A DNA stretch of 64,000 bases from Pseudarthrobacter oxydans (lineage in GTDB: Bacteria; Actinomycetota; Actinomycetes; Actinomycetales; Micrococcaceae). This document shows, in pieces, positions 29,662 through 38,510 of this stretch. Where the stretch lies: positions 1 through 64,000 of the forward strand of contig NZ_JABTYH010000008.1 in assembly GCF_013314975.1 (NCBI RefSeq). Direction: 5' to 3'. Numbering within the stretch: position 1 is the stretch's first letter; every line of letters starts with the position of its first letter. The notes below the pieces were generated by a model, which saw nothing but the letters and a program-made list of their open reading frames with translations, was not told the DNA's origin and ran no database searches. The position numbers were made by a program, and so were the translations under genes.

Positions 29662-30531
29662 CTACTTCAGGAACTTCGACGTCCTGCGGTCGGCCAGGAT
29701 CTTGCCCTTCGTCTGGCAGGTGGGGCAGTACTGCAGCGAGGTGTCGGCAAAGGAAACCTCACGAACAGTGTCTCCGCACACCGGGCAGGGCTGGCCCGTC
29801 CTGGCATGGACGCGCATGTGGCTCCGTTTCACGTCCTTGAGATCCTTTGGCGGCTTGCCGCTTGCCTCCGCCAGTGCAGTGCCCAGGACGTCATGGATGG
29901 CGTCGTACAGCACCTGGACTGTTGCGCGGTCCAAGGATTTGGCCGTGGCGAACGGCGAGATACGGGCGGCATGCAGGATCTCGTCGCTGTAGGCGTTGCC
30001 GATCCCGGCGATCACACCCTGGCTTCGCAGGAGCCCCTTGACCTGCTGGGAGCTGGAGCCAAGGATCCCAGCCAGCATGTCGGCGTCGAACGCTTCACTG
30101 AACGGGTCCGGGCCCAGCGTGGCGATGCCCGGGACCTCCTGGGGATCCCTCACCACATAAACCGCCAGGCTCTTCTTGGTGCCCGCCTCGGTAAGGTCGA
30201 AGCCGCGCGGCCCCCCGGGGCCGGTGAAGGCAAGGCGGGCGGCGATGTGCCCCTTGCCCATTTTCAGCTGGGCGTCGGTGGGGGAGTCCGTGAAGCGGAC
30301 CCAGCCCGCCCTGGCCAGGTGGAAGACAAAGGAAATGCCGCCGGTGTCAATGCTGATGAACTTTCCAAAGCGCCGGACGCCGGTGACAGTCCTGCCCTCA
30401 AGGGCAGTGAAGGGGGGATCGGCTGTCTTGAGTACGGCAAAGGACACGATCTGCACCTTGGATACAACGGTTCCCTGCAGATGGTCGTCCAGGTAGCCTG
30501 CCAGGCCGGAAACCTCGGGGAGCTCAGGCAT
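29662..30531 (-). CDS. Fpg/Nei-family DNA glycosylase
   Basis: The protein has 289 residues and removes oxidised bases. After removal of Met it begins PELPEV, giving the catalytic Pro and Glu of the family. RRFGKFISID near residue 55 carries the conserved Lys. The H2TH region includes GIGNAYSDEILHAARISP near 175, and the C-terminal zinc finger is formed by CPVCGD near 247 and CPTCQT near 270. Whether it prefers 8-oxoG (Fpg) or oxidised pyrimidines (Nei) cannot be decided by eye. Confidence 0.9.
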   Translation of the reverse strand: MPELPEVSGLAGYLDDHLQGTVVSKVQIVSFAVLKTADPPFTALEGRTVTGVRRFGKFISIDTGGISFVFHLARAGWVRFTDSPTDAQLKMGKGHIAARLAFTGPGGPRGFDLTEAGTKKSLAVYVVRDPQEVPGIATLGPDPFSEAFDADMLAGILGSSSQQVKGLLRSQGVIAGIGNAYSDEILHAARISPFATAKSLDRATVQVLYDAIHDVLGTALAEASGKPPKDLKDVKRSHMRVHARTGQPCPVCGDTVREVSFADTSLQYCPTCQTKGKILADRRTSKFLK

Positions 30532-30627
30532 CCGTCACCCGCCGTTCCTGGCGTGGCCGCGGACGATGCATGCGCTCATGCGTCCCATCTTGTCAGAAAC
30601 CCCGGCGAACGCTCCGGCAGTTGTGCC

Positions 30628-30633
30628 TATACT
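30628..30633 (+). promoter_or_regulatory. Candidate -10 for gcvH with leader hairpin
   Basis: TATACT is a good -10; the -35 is weak. The following leader has CAACGC (30636-30641) and GCGTTG (30659-30664) enclosing CCCG/CGGG, a small hairpin. I could not recognise a glycine riboswitch in the ~65-base leader. Confidence 0.4.
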
Positions 30634-30696
30634 TTCAACGCAGCCCGTTTCCCGGGCCGCGTTGACTCTGGTGTTCGACCCGATGAAAGGCCCCTG

Positions 30697-31083
30697 ATGA
30701 GCAACATTCCCGAAGATCTGTCCTACACCGCCGAGCACGAGTGGGTCACCGCCCCCAATGCCGACGGCGTGGTCCGGGTAGGCATCACCGACTTTGCCCA
30801 GGACGCACTCGGGGATGTTGTCTACGCCCAGATGCCGGAAGTCGGCACCAAGATTACGGCAAACGAAGTTGTCGGCGAGGTGGAGTCCACCAAGAGCGTC
30901 AGCGACATCTACGCCCCCGTCAGCGGCGAAGTTGTGGGCCGGAACGAGTCCCTGGACACCGATTCCGCCCTGATCAACACCGATCCCTATGGGGACGGAT
31001 GGCTGATCGAGATCAAGCTTGCCGAAGCTGACGCCGTCGACTCATTGCTCAGTGCATCGGAGTACGAACAGCAGGTAGGCTAA
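30697..31083 (+). CDS. gcvH: Glycine cleavage system H protein
   Basis: The protein has 128 residues, the lipoyl carrier of the glycine cleavage system. The lipoyl-lysine motif is VESTKSVSDIYAP near residue 68. The ATG at 30697 gives the usual start MSNIPEDLSYTAEHEW. No gcvT or gcvP is nearby. It heads the conserved gcvH-garA-ftsR-BFN-merR series, suggesting linkage to control of 2-oxoglutarate and cell-division genes. Confidence 0.95.
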   Translation: MSNIPEDLSYTAEHEWVTAPNADGVVRVGITDFAQDALGDVVYAQMPEVGTKITANEVVGEVESTKSVSDIYAPVSGEVVGRNESLDTDSALINTDPYGDGWLIEIKLAEADAVDSLLSASEYEQQVG

Positions 31084-31238
31084 AGCTAACCGGAATTTCC
31101 GGTCCGGCCCGGGGCGAAGCCAGAATGTCTTCGCACGTCAGCGGCCGGATCGGCAGCCGGTTCCGGACCTGCGCGGCAGGCCCGGAGGACATATGTTGGT
31201 TGCAGGCCTGACGGCCGCAGCGGAAAGAGGAGGAGTCC

Positions 31239-31715
31239 ATGGCTGGCCACACACAGAACCCTGCCGACGGGGAATACGGCGCGGGTGCGGCCAGGGAGTC
31301 GGAGACCACCTCCATCCATCTCACCCCGGTGAGGGATGAGCCCACAATCGCACCCAAGCTCTCGTCCGAGGAGCGCAGCTCCGTGGAGGCGCTGCCGGCC
31401 GGGTCGGCTCTGCTGGTCGCCCACAGCGGCCCCAATGCCGGCGCCCGGTTCCTCCTCGACTCCGATGTCACCACGGCAGGCCGGCACCCGGACGCCGATA
31501 TCTTCCTGGACGATGTCACCGTCTCCCGCCGCCACGTCGAGTTCCGCCGCACGGCACGCAGCTTTGAAGTGGTGGACAAGAACAGCCTGAACGGCACCTA
31601 CGTCAACCACGACCGCGTGGACAGCGTGGAGCTCAAGTCCGGCAGCGAAGTCCAGATCGGCAAGTTCCGCCTCACCTTCTACCTGAGCCCTGCCACCGCT
31701 GCAGGCCGCGGCTGA
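31239..31715 (+). CDS. garA: FHA-domain regulator, GarA/OdhI type
   Basis: The protein has 158 residues. A strong GAGGAGG precedes the ATG. An N-terminal tail with ETTSIHL near residue 22 matches the ETTS phospho-motif by which Ser/Thr kinases switch this family. An FHA domain covers residues about 65-150 (TAGRHPDADIFLDD, SRRHVEF, NSLNGTYVN). In mycobacteria and corynebacteria the unphosphorylated form inhibits 2-oxoglutarate dehydrogenase and glutamate dehydrogenase. A palindrome ACCGGAA-T-TTCCGGT (31089-31103) lies in the 155-base upstream gap. Confidence 0.92.
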   Translation: MAGHTQNPADGEYGAGAARESETTSIHLTPVRDEPTIAPKLSSEERSSVEALPAGSALLVAHSGPNAGARFLLDSDVTTAGRHPDADIFLDDVTVSRRHVEFRRTARSFEVVDKNSLNGTYVNHDRVDSVELKSGSEVQIGKFRLTFYLSPATAAGRG

Positions 31716-31732
31716 ACCGGGGACCACTGCCT

Positions 31733-32455
31733 GTGGCAATGGCACAACCGGAACGCCGGGGACCCCAGGTCCTCAACATCGGGGAAGTCCTCGCACAGCT
31801 CAGCGGGGACTTTCCCGGCATGACTGCGTCTAAAATCAGGTTCCTCGAGGAAAAAGGGCTGATCAACCCCCGCCGGACGCCTGCCGGGTACCGGCAGTAC
31901 TCCGACGGCGACGTCGAGCGGCTGCGCTTCGTGCTGGCCCTGCAGCGGGACCAGTACCTTCCCCTGAAAGTCATCAAGGACTACCTTGACGCCATCGACA
32001 GGGGCGAACGCCCGGAGAACCTGCCGCCCGGCGTCGTTGTTTCCCCCCGCGTCGTCTCCGACGAGCTGGCGGCGGAACTGCAGAGCCGGGGGCGCAAGCT
32101 CACCGAGGAACAGCTCCGCACTGAGTCCGGTGCAAGCGTGCCGCTGCTGCAGTCCCTCCTGAGCTTCGGCCTGATCAGCCACACCAACGGGCAGTTCGAC
32201 GAGCACGCACTCCAGGTGGCCCGTGCCTGTGTCCAGCTGGAGAGCCACGGCCTTGAACCCCGCCACCTGCGCCCCTTCCAGGCGGCTGCCGAGCGGGAGT
32301 TCGGCCTCGTGGAACGCGTCGTGGCGCCGCTGGCGTCCCGCAAGGACGCTGCATCCCAGGCTCGCGCGGCCGAGGCCGCCCGCGAAATCAGCGATCTCTG
32401 CCTCACCCTGCACCGGGCTCTGGTGCAGGACCATATCTCACGCATGGACATCTGA
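31733..32455 (+). CDS. ftsR: MerR-family regulator, FtsR type
   Basis: The protein has 240 residues. The GTG at 31733 lies about 9 bases after CGGGGA; ATG at 31739 is an alternative. The MerR winged helix is at residues about 15-85 (IGEVLAQL, IRFLEEKGLINPRRTPAGYRQY in pieces). The C-terminal region is helical without effector-binding cysteines. The ortholog Rv1828/cg1631 (FtsR) activates ftsZ, so a link to division is inferred from family and fixed order. It overlaps the next gene by one base. Confidence 0.88.
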   Translation: MAMAQPERRGPQVLNIGEVLAQLSGDFPGMTASKIRFLEEKGLINPRRTPAGYRQYSDGDVERLRFVLALQRDQYLPLKVIKDYLDAIDRGERPENLPPGVVVSPRVVSDELAAELQSRGRKLTEEQLRTESGASVPLLQSLLSFGLISHTNGQFDEHALQVARACVQLESHGLEPRHLRPFQAAAEREFGLVERVVAPLASRKDAASQARAAEAAREISDLCLTLHRALVQDHISRMDI

Positions 32456-32958
32456 TGATTGAAGTCGAGATTGTAGGCGTTCGCATCGAACTGCCTTCCA
32501 ACCAGCCGCTGGTCCTGCTTCGGGAGATGCACGGTGAGCGGCACGTTCCCATCTGGATCGGCACGCCCGAAGCCAGTGCCATCGCCCTGGCCCAGCAGGG
32601 CGTCGTGCCGCCCCGTCCCATGACCCACGATCTCCTGGTGGATGTGGTGGAAGCGCTGGGGCACTCGGTGGTCAGCGTCAACATCGTGGCAGTGGAGGAC
32701 AACATCTTCTACGGCCAGCTCCAGTTCGAGAACGGCACCACGGTGAGTTCCCGGGCTTCGGACGCGCTGGCCGTGGCGCTTCGCGCGAAGTGCCGGATCT
32801 GGTGCGCCGATTCCGTCATGGATGAGGCCGGCGTGCGCATCACAGAGCACGACGAGGGCGAGGACACCGAGCCCGGCCCCACCGTTGACGAAGAGCGCGA
32901 ACTGCGCCGGTTCCGCGAGTTCCTGGACGACGTTGAACCCGAGGATTTCGACGGCTAA
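32455..32958 (+). CDS. Bifunctional nuclease (BFN) domain protein
   Basis: The protein has 167 residues. Residues 1-130 form a DUF151/BFN domain with typical pieces VLLREMHGERHVPIWIG (in pieces) near 20 and EASAIALAQQG near 40. An acidic tail follows. BFN proteins from plants have RNase and DNase activity; in bacteria the role is unclear. It is coupled to the ftsR-like gene (TGATG), as in Rv1828-Rv1829. Confidence 0.9.
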   Translation: MIEVEIVGVRIELPSNQPLVLLREMHGERHVPIWIGTPEASAIALAQQGVVPPRPMTHDLLVDVVEALGHSVVSVNIVAVEDNIFYGQLQFENGTTVSSRASDALAVALRAKCRIWCADSVMDEAGVRITEHDEGEDTEPGPTVDEERELRRFREFLDDVEPEDFDG

Positions 32959-33023
32959 GGTCACATTAAGGTTAAAGTTGAGGATGAATCTTTCGACACG
33001 CCTCGTGAAACCCCTCAGGGTCT

Positions 33024-33052
33024 TTGACCTTGCAAGCCGCCGGGCCTAACGT
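33024..33052 (+). promoter_or_regulatory. Candidate promoter of the downstream merR gene
   Basis: TTGACC (33024-33029), 17 bases, then TAACGT (33047-33052). The leader to the GTG at 33189 would be about 130 bases. The 230-base gap 32959-33188 otherwise shows no gene. Confidence 0.45.
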
Positions 33053-33188
33053 CGAAGTATCAAGTTCCCATTGCTTACGGCAGCCTCGCAAGTCACACTG
33101 GAAAGTGCGCCCGCGAAAATTACATGCATGGTCTTCATGCACCGCTGCTGCAGTAGTTACCCGGGAGCGCATGACAAGGAGGATCCAG

Positions 33189-33782
33189 GTGAGTCCCAAA
33201 GGCGAAGCAGGCGGGCTAAAGCAGCCCACGGCTGGTGTTGCTGTGCCCGCGAGCGGTGCCCAGGGCCTCCTGTTCACCGAGGACCTTCCCGTACTGGACG
33301 AGGACGCCGGTTACCGGGGACCCACCGCATGCAAGGCTGCCGGCATCACCTACCGCCAACTCGACTATTGGGCCCGCACCGGCCTGGTGGAGCCTGCGGT
33401 CCGCGGCGCTGCCGGGTCCGGATCCCAGCGCCTCTACGGCTTCCGTGACATCCTTGTCCTCAAAGTAGTCAAGCGCCTCCTGGACACGGGGGTTTCCCTG
33501 CAGCAGATCCGCAGCGCCGTGGAGCACCTGCGGGAACGCGGTGTCGAGGACCTTGCCCAGATCACGCTGATGAGCGATGGCGCGAGCGTCTACGAGTGCA
33601 CCTCCGCCGATGAAGTCATCGATCTTGTCCAAGGCGGCCAGGGCGTCTTCGGAATCGCAGTGGGCCGCGTCTGGCGTGAAGTGGAAGGCAGCCTGGCATC
33701 ACTTCCCAGTGAGCACGCCGCCGAACAGTCCTTTCCGGACGACGAACTGAGCAAGCGCCGCGCAGCCCGCAAAATCAGCTGA
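33189..33782 (+). CDS. MerR-family transcriptional regulator (Rv1830 type)
   Basis: The protein has 197 residues from the GTG at 33189, which follows AAGGAGG by 6 bases. A MerR helix-turn-helix covers residues about 40-105 (TYRQLDYWARTGLVEP, RLYGFRDILVLKVVKRLLDTG in pieces). The C-terminal region has no Cys-metal or aromatic effector pocket that I recognise. It closes the gcvH-garA-ftsR-BFN-merR series seen in mycobacteria. The target is unknown; growth or division genes are the guess from context. Confidence 0.88.
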   Translation: MSPKGEAGGLKQPTAGVAVPASGAQGLLFTEDLPVLDEDAGYRGPTACKAAGITYRQLDYWARTGLVEPAVRGAAGSGSQRLYGFRDILVLKVVKRLLDTGVSLQQIRSAVEHLRERGVEDLAQITLMSDGASVYECTSADEVIDLVQGGQGVFGIAVGRVWREVEGSLASLPSEHAAEQSFPDDELSKRRAARKIS

Positions 33783-33790
33783 TGTTCAAC

Positions 33791-33832
33791 GGATAAGGGG
33801 CCGCCCTCCATATGGAGGGCGGCCCCTTATCC
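33791..33832. terminator. 42-bp perfect palindrome, bidirectional terminator
   Basis: GGATAAGGGGCCGCCCTCCAT (33791-33811, written as 20+1 bases) is mirrored exactly at 33812-33832. It sits between the merR stop (33782) and the stop of the convergent ParA-type gene (33860), so it can serve both. Confidence 0.85.
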
Positions 33833-33859
33833 CTAAACCGGGTGTGGGGGCTCGCTGCC

Positions 33860-34678
33860 TTAGCGGGCGCGGCTGCGCAGGCCGCTTCCCACTGCCATCA
33901 GGTTTGCCAGCAGGTCATCGAAGAGTGCCGCCGCGGACTTTGCGGAGTCGCCGGGCCAATGGTGCACGGGGTGGGCGGCGCCCTGGATCTGCTGCCAGTT
34001 GGCCTGCTCGGGGATCCGGGGGCTCAGGAGGAGGTCGCCGAACATGGATTCCATTTCCGCGAGCCGGTAGGTGTGTTCGGAGGACCCTGACCGCACCCGG
34101 TTTGCCACGATGCCTGCGGGAGAGAGATTGGGGGCGAACTCCTGCCGGAAAAGCTGGATGGCCCGCATGGTCCGTTCGGTCCCCGCCACCGAGAACAGGC
34201 CGGGCTCGGCTACCAGTGCCACCTTGTCGCTGGCAGTCCACGCCATCCGGGTCAGGCCGTTGAGCGACGGCGGACAGTCCACCAGGACAAGCTGGTAATC
34301 GCCGCCGGTGGCCAGCACCGAGGAGAGCCTGCGGAGGTCCCGGCGGCGGAGGTCCGGACGGTCGTAGATGCCCGTGTAGGCGGATCCGACGGCCACGTCA
34401 AGCACTGCGGGGCCGGAGCCGTTGGCCTGGGTCCGCGCCGTCCAGCTGCTGCGGACCACGTTTTCGGCCAGGTTGGCGCGGCGGGGGCTTTTAAGCATCC
34501 GGCCAATATCCAGCTGGTCGCCGGGCTGCACGCCCAACGCAGTGGTGGCATCTGCATGCGGATCAAGGTCCACCACCAGCGTGCTGATGCCTGCGGCCAG
34601 CGCCGCGGACGCCAATCCTGTGGTGACGGAAGTCTTGCCGACTCCACCCTTGAGGCTGCTGATGCTGACTACTTGCAC
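33860..34678 (-). CDS. Orphan ParA/MinD-type ATPase
   Basis: The protein has 272 residues if it starts at the GTG at 34678; a TTG at 34690 would add 4 residues and neither has a clear ribosome site. SSLKGGVGKTSVTTGLA is a deviant Walker A at the N-terminus, VVDLDPHADAT the switch I region, and LVLVDCPPSLNGLT Walker B near residue 130. It has no parB or other partner beside it. The sequence differs clearly from the scpAB-linked ParA at 21.5 kb. The cargo is unknown. Confidence 0.82.
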   Translation of the reverse strand: MQVVSISSLKGGVGKTSVTTGLASAALAAGISTLVVDLDPHADATTALGVQPGDQLDIGRMLKSPRRANLAENVVRSSWTARTQANGSGPAVLDVAVGSAYTGIYDRPDLRRRDLRRLSSVLATGGDYQLVLVDCPPSLNGLTRMAWTASDKVALVAEPGLFSVAGTERTMRAIQLFRQEFAPNLSPAGIVANRVRSGSSEHTYRLAEMESMFGDLLLSPRIPEQANWQQIQGAAHPVHHWPGDSAKSAAALFDDLLANLMAVGSGLRSRAR

Positions 34679-34887
34679 TTGAGAGACCAAAACCTAACGC
34701 CGGATGCCGTGTTGGGGGTAATGTTTGCTCCGGCAGTGCCGAAGCCGGACGGTCCTGCCGCCCTACTCATCATATGTTGATGCGTCGGCGAATCCTGCTT
34801 TATCGGGCGTCGGCATGGCACCGACTGTGCTGCGGGGGCGGTTTCCGCCCGCGGCGGCAAAAGGGTTCGGGACATGACGGGGAAATC

Positions 34888-34903
34888 TGTGATGGTGGCC
34901 ACA
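34888..34903. promoter_or_regulatory. CRP/GlxR-like operator upstream of pyc
   Basis: TGTGA (34888-34892), six bases, then CCACA (34899-34903) matches TGTGA-N6-TCACA at 9 of 10 positions. It is centred about 48 bases before the predicted pyc transcription start. Confidence 0.45.
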
Positions 34904-34936
34904 AAGATTTGTGTTTGTCCTTGTAGGTCCTAGACA
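34900..34936 (+). promoter_or_regulatory. pyc promoter region with CACAAA-TTTGTG palindrome
   Basis: CACAAAGATTTGTG (34900-34913) is a perfect 6-2-6 inverted repeat covering the -35 position. TAGACA (34931-34936) is the likely -10; the -35 (TTGTGT at 34909-34914, spacing 16) is weak. The rest of the 301-base gap 34679-34979 shows no gene. Confidence 0.4.
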
Positions 34937-34979
34937 CTGTGACCACTCACCGATCCACCCGCAATGATGCAGGAGAAGT

Positions 34980-37900
34980 ATGTTTTCCAAAGTTCTGGTG
35001 GCCAACCGCGGCGAAATCGCGATCAGGGCCTTCCGCGCCGGCTACGAGCTGGGCGCCAAGACCGTTGCCGTATTCCCCCATGAGGACAGGAACTCGATCC
35101 ACCGCCAAAAAGCGGACGAGGCCTACCTGATTGGCGAAGAGGGCCACCCCGTCCGGGCATACCTGGACGTTGACGAAGTAGTGCGGGTAGCCAAGGAATC
35201 CGGAGCGGACGCAATCTACCCGGGCTACGGCTTCCTTTCCGAGAACCCGAACCTCGCCCGGGCAGCCAAGGCTGCGGGCATCACGTTCGTTGGGCCGCCC
35301 GCTGAAGTCCTGGAACTGGCAGGCAACAAGGTGGCAGCGCTGAAGGCTGCCCGCGACGCCGGCGTGCCTGTCCTGAAGTCCAGCGCGCCGTCCAAGGACC
35401 TGGACGAACTCATTGCGGCCGCCGACGACATCGGATTCCCCATCTTCGCCAAGGCCGTCGCCGGCGGCGGTGGCCGCGGCATGCGCCGGGTGGATACCCG
35501 GGAAGCCCTGCCGGAGGCCCTGCAGTCAGCAATGCGCGAAGCCGATGCGGCGTTCGGCGATCCCACCATGTTCCTGGAGCAGGCTGTCCTCCGCCCGCGC
35601 CACATCGAGGTGCAGATCCTGGCCGACGCCGAGGGCAACGTCATGCACCTCTTCGAACGCGACTGCTCCATCCAGCGCCGCCACCAGAAGGTCATCGAAA
35701 TCGCGCCGGCCCCCAACCTGGACGAAGGCATCCGCCAGGCGCTCTACCGGGACGCCGTCAAGTTCGCCAAGGCACTGAACTACGTCAACGCCGGCACCGT
35801 GGAGTTCCTGGTGGACACCGTCGGTGAGCGCGCCGGCCAGCACGTCTTCATCGAAATGAACCCCCGCATCCAGGTGGAGCACACGGTCACGGAGGAAGTC
35901 ACCGACGTCGACCTGGTCCAGGCGCAGATGCGCATCGCTTCCGGCGAGACGCTGGCTGACCTGGGCCTCTCGCAGGAGACGGTGCACCTCAAGGGCGCAG
36001 CGCTGCAGAGCCGCATCACCACGGAGGACCCCGCGAACGGCTTCCGTCCCGACGTCGGAAAGATCACCGGTTACCGCTCCGCCGGCGGCGCCGGAGTACG
36101 GCTCGACGGCGGCACGGTTTACTCGGGCGCCGAGATCAGCCCGCACTTCGATTCCATGCTGGTGAAGCTGACCTGCCGGGGCAGGGACTACCCGTCCGCC
36201 GTCGCCCGCGCCCGCCGTGCGCTGGCGGAGTTCCGCATCCGCGGCGTCTCGACGAACATCTCGTTCCTGCAGGCAGTACTTGACGACCCCGATTTCATCG
36301 CAGGCGACGTCGCTACCTCCTTCATCGACGAGCGTCCTCAGCTGCTCAAGGCCCGCGTCTCCGCCGACCGCGGCACCAAGCTCCTCACCTGGCTGGCCGA
36401 AGTCACCGTCAACAAGCCCAACGGCGAACTGACCGTCCACTCCAACCCGGCCAGCAAGCTGCCGTCGGTCAAGGACAAGCAGGCTGCACCCGGCTCCCGC
36501 CAGAAGCTGCTTGAACTGGGACCCGAGGGTTTTGCCAAGGCCCTGCGCGAACAGAATCCGGTCGCAGTCACGGACACCACCTTCCGTGACGCCCACCAGT
36601 CGCTGCTCGCCACCCGGGTGCGCACCCGCGACCTGGTGGCGGCCGGCCCCGCGGTCACGGCACTGCTGCCGGAGCTGCTGTCCGTTGAGGCCTGGGGCGG
36701 CGCAACCTACGATGTGGCCCTCAGGTTCCTGGGCGAAGACCCCTGGGACCGGCTCGCTGCCCTCCGCCAGGCCCTCCCGAACGTGTGCCTGCAGATGCTC
36801 CTCCGCGGACGCAACACCGTGGGCTACACGCCCTACCCGGAAGAGGTCACCGAGGCCTTCGTCAACGAGGCCGCAGCAACCGGCATCGACATCTTCCGGA
36901 TCTTCGACGCCCTGAACGACGTCAGCCAGATGGCTCCTGCCATCCGGGCAGTCCGGGCAACGGGCACCGCTGTGGCCGAAGTGGCCCTGTGCTACACGGC
37001 CGACATGCTGGATCCGGAGGAAAAGCTCTACACGCTGGACTACTACCTGGAGCTGGCACAGAAGATCGTGGACGCCGGAGCCCACATCCTGGCGATCAAG
37101 GACATGGCAGGCCTGCTCCGGCCCGCCGCTGCCGCGAAGCTCGTTGCGGCCCTGCGGGAACGGTTCGACCTGCCGGTCCACCTGCACACCCACGACACCG
37201 CGGGCGGCCAGCTGGCCACCCTCCTGGCTGCCGTGGACGCCGGTGTGGACGCCGTCGACGTTGCCTCGGCATCGCTGGCCGGAACCACCAGCCAGCCGTC
37301 GGCCTCGGCACTGGTTGCGGCACTGGCCCACACACCCCGCGACACCGGCCTGAGCCTGGCAGCGGTGAGCTCCCTCGAGCCCTACTGGGAAGCAGTCCGC
37401 CGGGTCTACGCGCCCTTCGAGTCCGGACTGCCGGGCCCCACCGGCCGCGTCTACCAGCACGAGATTCCGGGTGGCCAGCTGTCCAACCTCCGCCAGCAAG
37501 CCATGGCGCTGGGCCTGGGCGAACGGTTCGAAGCCATTGAGGACATGTATACCGCCGCCGACCGCATCCTTGGCCGCCTGGTCAAGGTCACGCCGTCGTC
37601 GAAGGTTGTCGGTGACCTTGCCCTTCACCTGGTGGGCCTGAACGCGGACCCGGCCGACTTCAACGAGAACCCGCAGAACTACGACATTCCCGATTCGGTC
37701 ATCGGGTTCCTGTCCGGCGAGCTCGGCGACCCCCCGGGAGGATGGCCGGAGCCGTTCCGCACCAAGGCCCTGCAGGGCCGCAGCGTGAAGGTCCGGGACG
37801 TGGAACTCAGCGCCGAGGACAGCGCGGCCCTGAAATCCGACTCCAAGACCCGGCAGCACACGCTCAACCGGCTGCTCTTCGACGGTCCCACCAAGGACTA

Positions 37901-38378
37901 CCTCAAGAGCGTGGAGACCTACGGCAACCTCTCCGTCCTGGACACCCGCGACTACCTCTATGGCCTGCAGCGCGGCGCGGAGCACGAAATCCAGCTGGAG
38001 AAGGGCGTACGACTGATCGCTTCCCTGGAAGCGGTGTCGGAGCCGGACGAGAAGGGCATGCGCACCGTCATGTGCACCCTCAACGGCCAGTCCCGGCCGG
38101 TTGTTGTGCGGGACCGGTCCGTGGTCAGCAACGTCAAGGCCGCCGAAAAGGCGGACCCGGGCCAGCCCGGCCACGTTGCGGCCCCCTTCGCCGGCGCCGT
38201 CACCCTGACAGTCAAGCAGGGCGATGAGGTCAAGGCAGGCGACACGGTGGCCACCATCGAGGCCATGAAGATGGAGGCATCCATCACGACGCCGGTGGCC
38301 GGCAAGGTTTCCCGCCTCGCCGTCTCCGCCGTCGAGCAGGTGGAAGGCGGAGACCTCCTGCTGGTGGTCGAGCAGTAG
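34980..38378 (+). CDS. pyc: Pyruvate carboxylase
   Basis: The protein has 1132 residues and carboxylates pyruvate to oxaloacetate, the anaplerotic entry to the TCA cycle. The biotin carboxylase/ATP-grasp part (residues 1-450) shows ANRGEIAIRAFRA at the start, GGGGRGMRRV near 162 and EMNPRIQVEHTVTEE near 295. The carboxyltransferase TIM barrel (about 540-810) begins with DTTFRDAHQSLLATR, and the C-terminal biotinyl domain carries the biotin-Lys in EAMKMEA near 1098. AGGAG precedes the ATG. It has its own promoter and terminator. Confidence 0.97.
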   Translation: MFSKVLVANRGEIAIRAFRAGYELGAKTVAVFPHEDRNSIHRQKADEAYLIGEEGHPVRAYLDVDEVVRVAKESGADAIYPGYGFLSENPNLARAAKAAGITFVGPPAEVLELAGNKVAALKAARDAGVPVLKSSAPSKDLDELIAAADDIGFPIFAKAVAGGGGRGMRRVDTREALPEALQSAMREADAAFGDPTMFLEQAVLRPRHIEVQILADAEGNVMHLFERDCSIQRRHQKVIEIAPAPNLDEGIRQALYRDAVKFAKALNYVNAGTVEFLVDTVGERAGQHVFIEMNPRIQVEHTVTEEVTDVDLVQAQMRIASGETLADLGLSQETVHLKGAALQSRITTEDPANGFRPDVGKITGYRSAGGAGVRLDGGTVYSGAEISPHFDSMLVKLTCRGRDYPSAVARARRALAEFRIRGVSTNISFLQAVLDDPDFIAGDVATSFIDERPQLLKARVSADRGTKLLTWLAEVTVNKPNGELTVHSNPASKLPSVKDKQAAPGSRQKLLELGPEGFAKALREQNPVAVTDTTFRDAHQSLLATRVRTRDLVAAGPAVTALLPELLSVEAWGGATYDVALRFLGEDPWDRLAALRQALPNVCLQMLLRGRNTVGYTPYPEEVTEAFVNEAAATGIDIFRIFDALNDVSQMAPAIRAVRATGTAVAEVALCYTADMLDPEEKLYTLDYYLELAQKIVDAGAHILAIKDMAGLLRPAAAAKLVAALRERFDLPVHLHTHDTAGGQLATLLAAVDAGVDAVDVASASLAGTTSQPSASALVAALAHTPRDTGLSLAAVSSLEPYWEAVRRVYAPFESGLPGPTGRVYQHEIPGGQLSNLRQQAMALGLGERFEAIEDMYTAADRILGRLVKVTPSSKVVGDLALHLVGLNADPADFNENPQNYDIPDSVIGFLSGELGDPPGGWPEPFRTKALQGRSVKVRDVELSAEDSAALKSDSKTRQHTLNRLLFDGPTKDYLKSVETYGNLSVLDTRDYLYGLQRGAEHEIQLEKGVRLIASLEAVSEPDEKGMRTVMCTLNGQSRPVVVRDRSVVSNVKAAEKADPGQPGHVAAPFAGAVTLTVKQGDEVKAGDTVATIEAMKMEASITTPVAGKVSRLAVSAVEQVEGGDLLLVVEQ

Positions 38379-38396
38379 AAAACAGCTGAGCAAGGC

Positions 38397-38432
38397 AACT
38401 AGAGGGTCCCCCGCCAGGAGGACCCTCTAGTT
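38397..38432 (+). terminator. pyc terminator
   Basis: AACTAGAGGGTCC (38397-38409) pairs perfectly with GGACCCTCTAGTT (38420-38432), a 13-bp stem with a 10-base loop followed by CTTTAAT. It lies 19 bases after the pyc stop. Confidence 0.88.
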
Positions 38433-38510
38433 CTTTAATGCCCTGGCCACCGCTCGACTGGACAGCGGGCACTGTGGCGGACTCCGGTCCGGCAGCGTGC
38501 GTAAAAGGGG

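Noticed and set aside
30634..30696. Glycine riboswitch upstream of gcvH
   Set aside because: The leader is only about 65 bases and shows a single small hairpin; the tandem aptamer pattern is not visible.
35526..38393. Minus-strand open frame of about 955 residues opposite pyc
   Set aside because: It is the antisense of pyruvate carboxylase, whose domains are all present on the plus strand.
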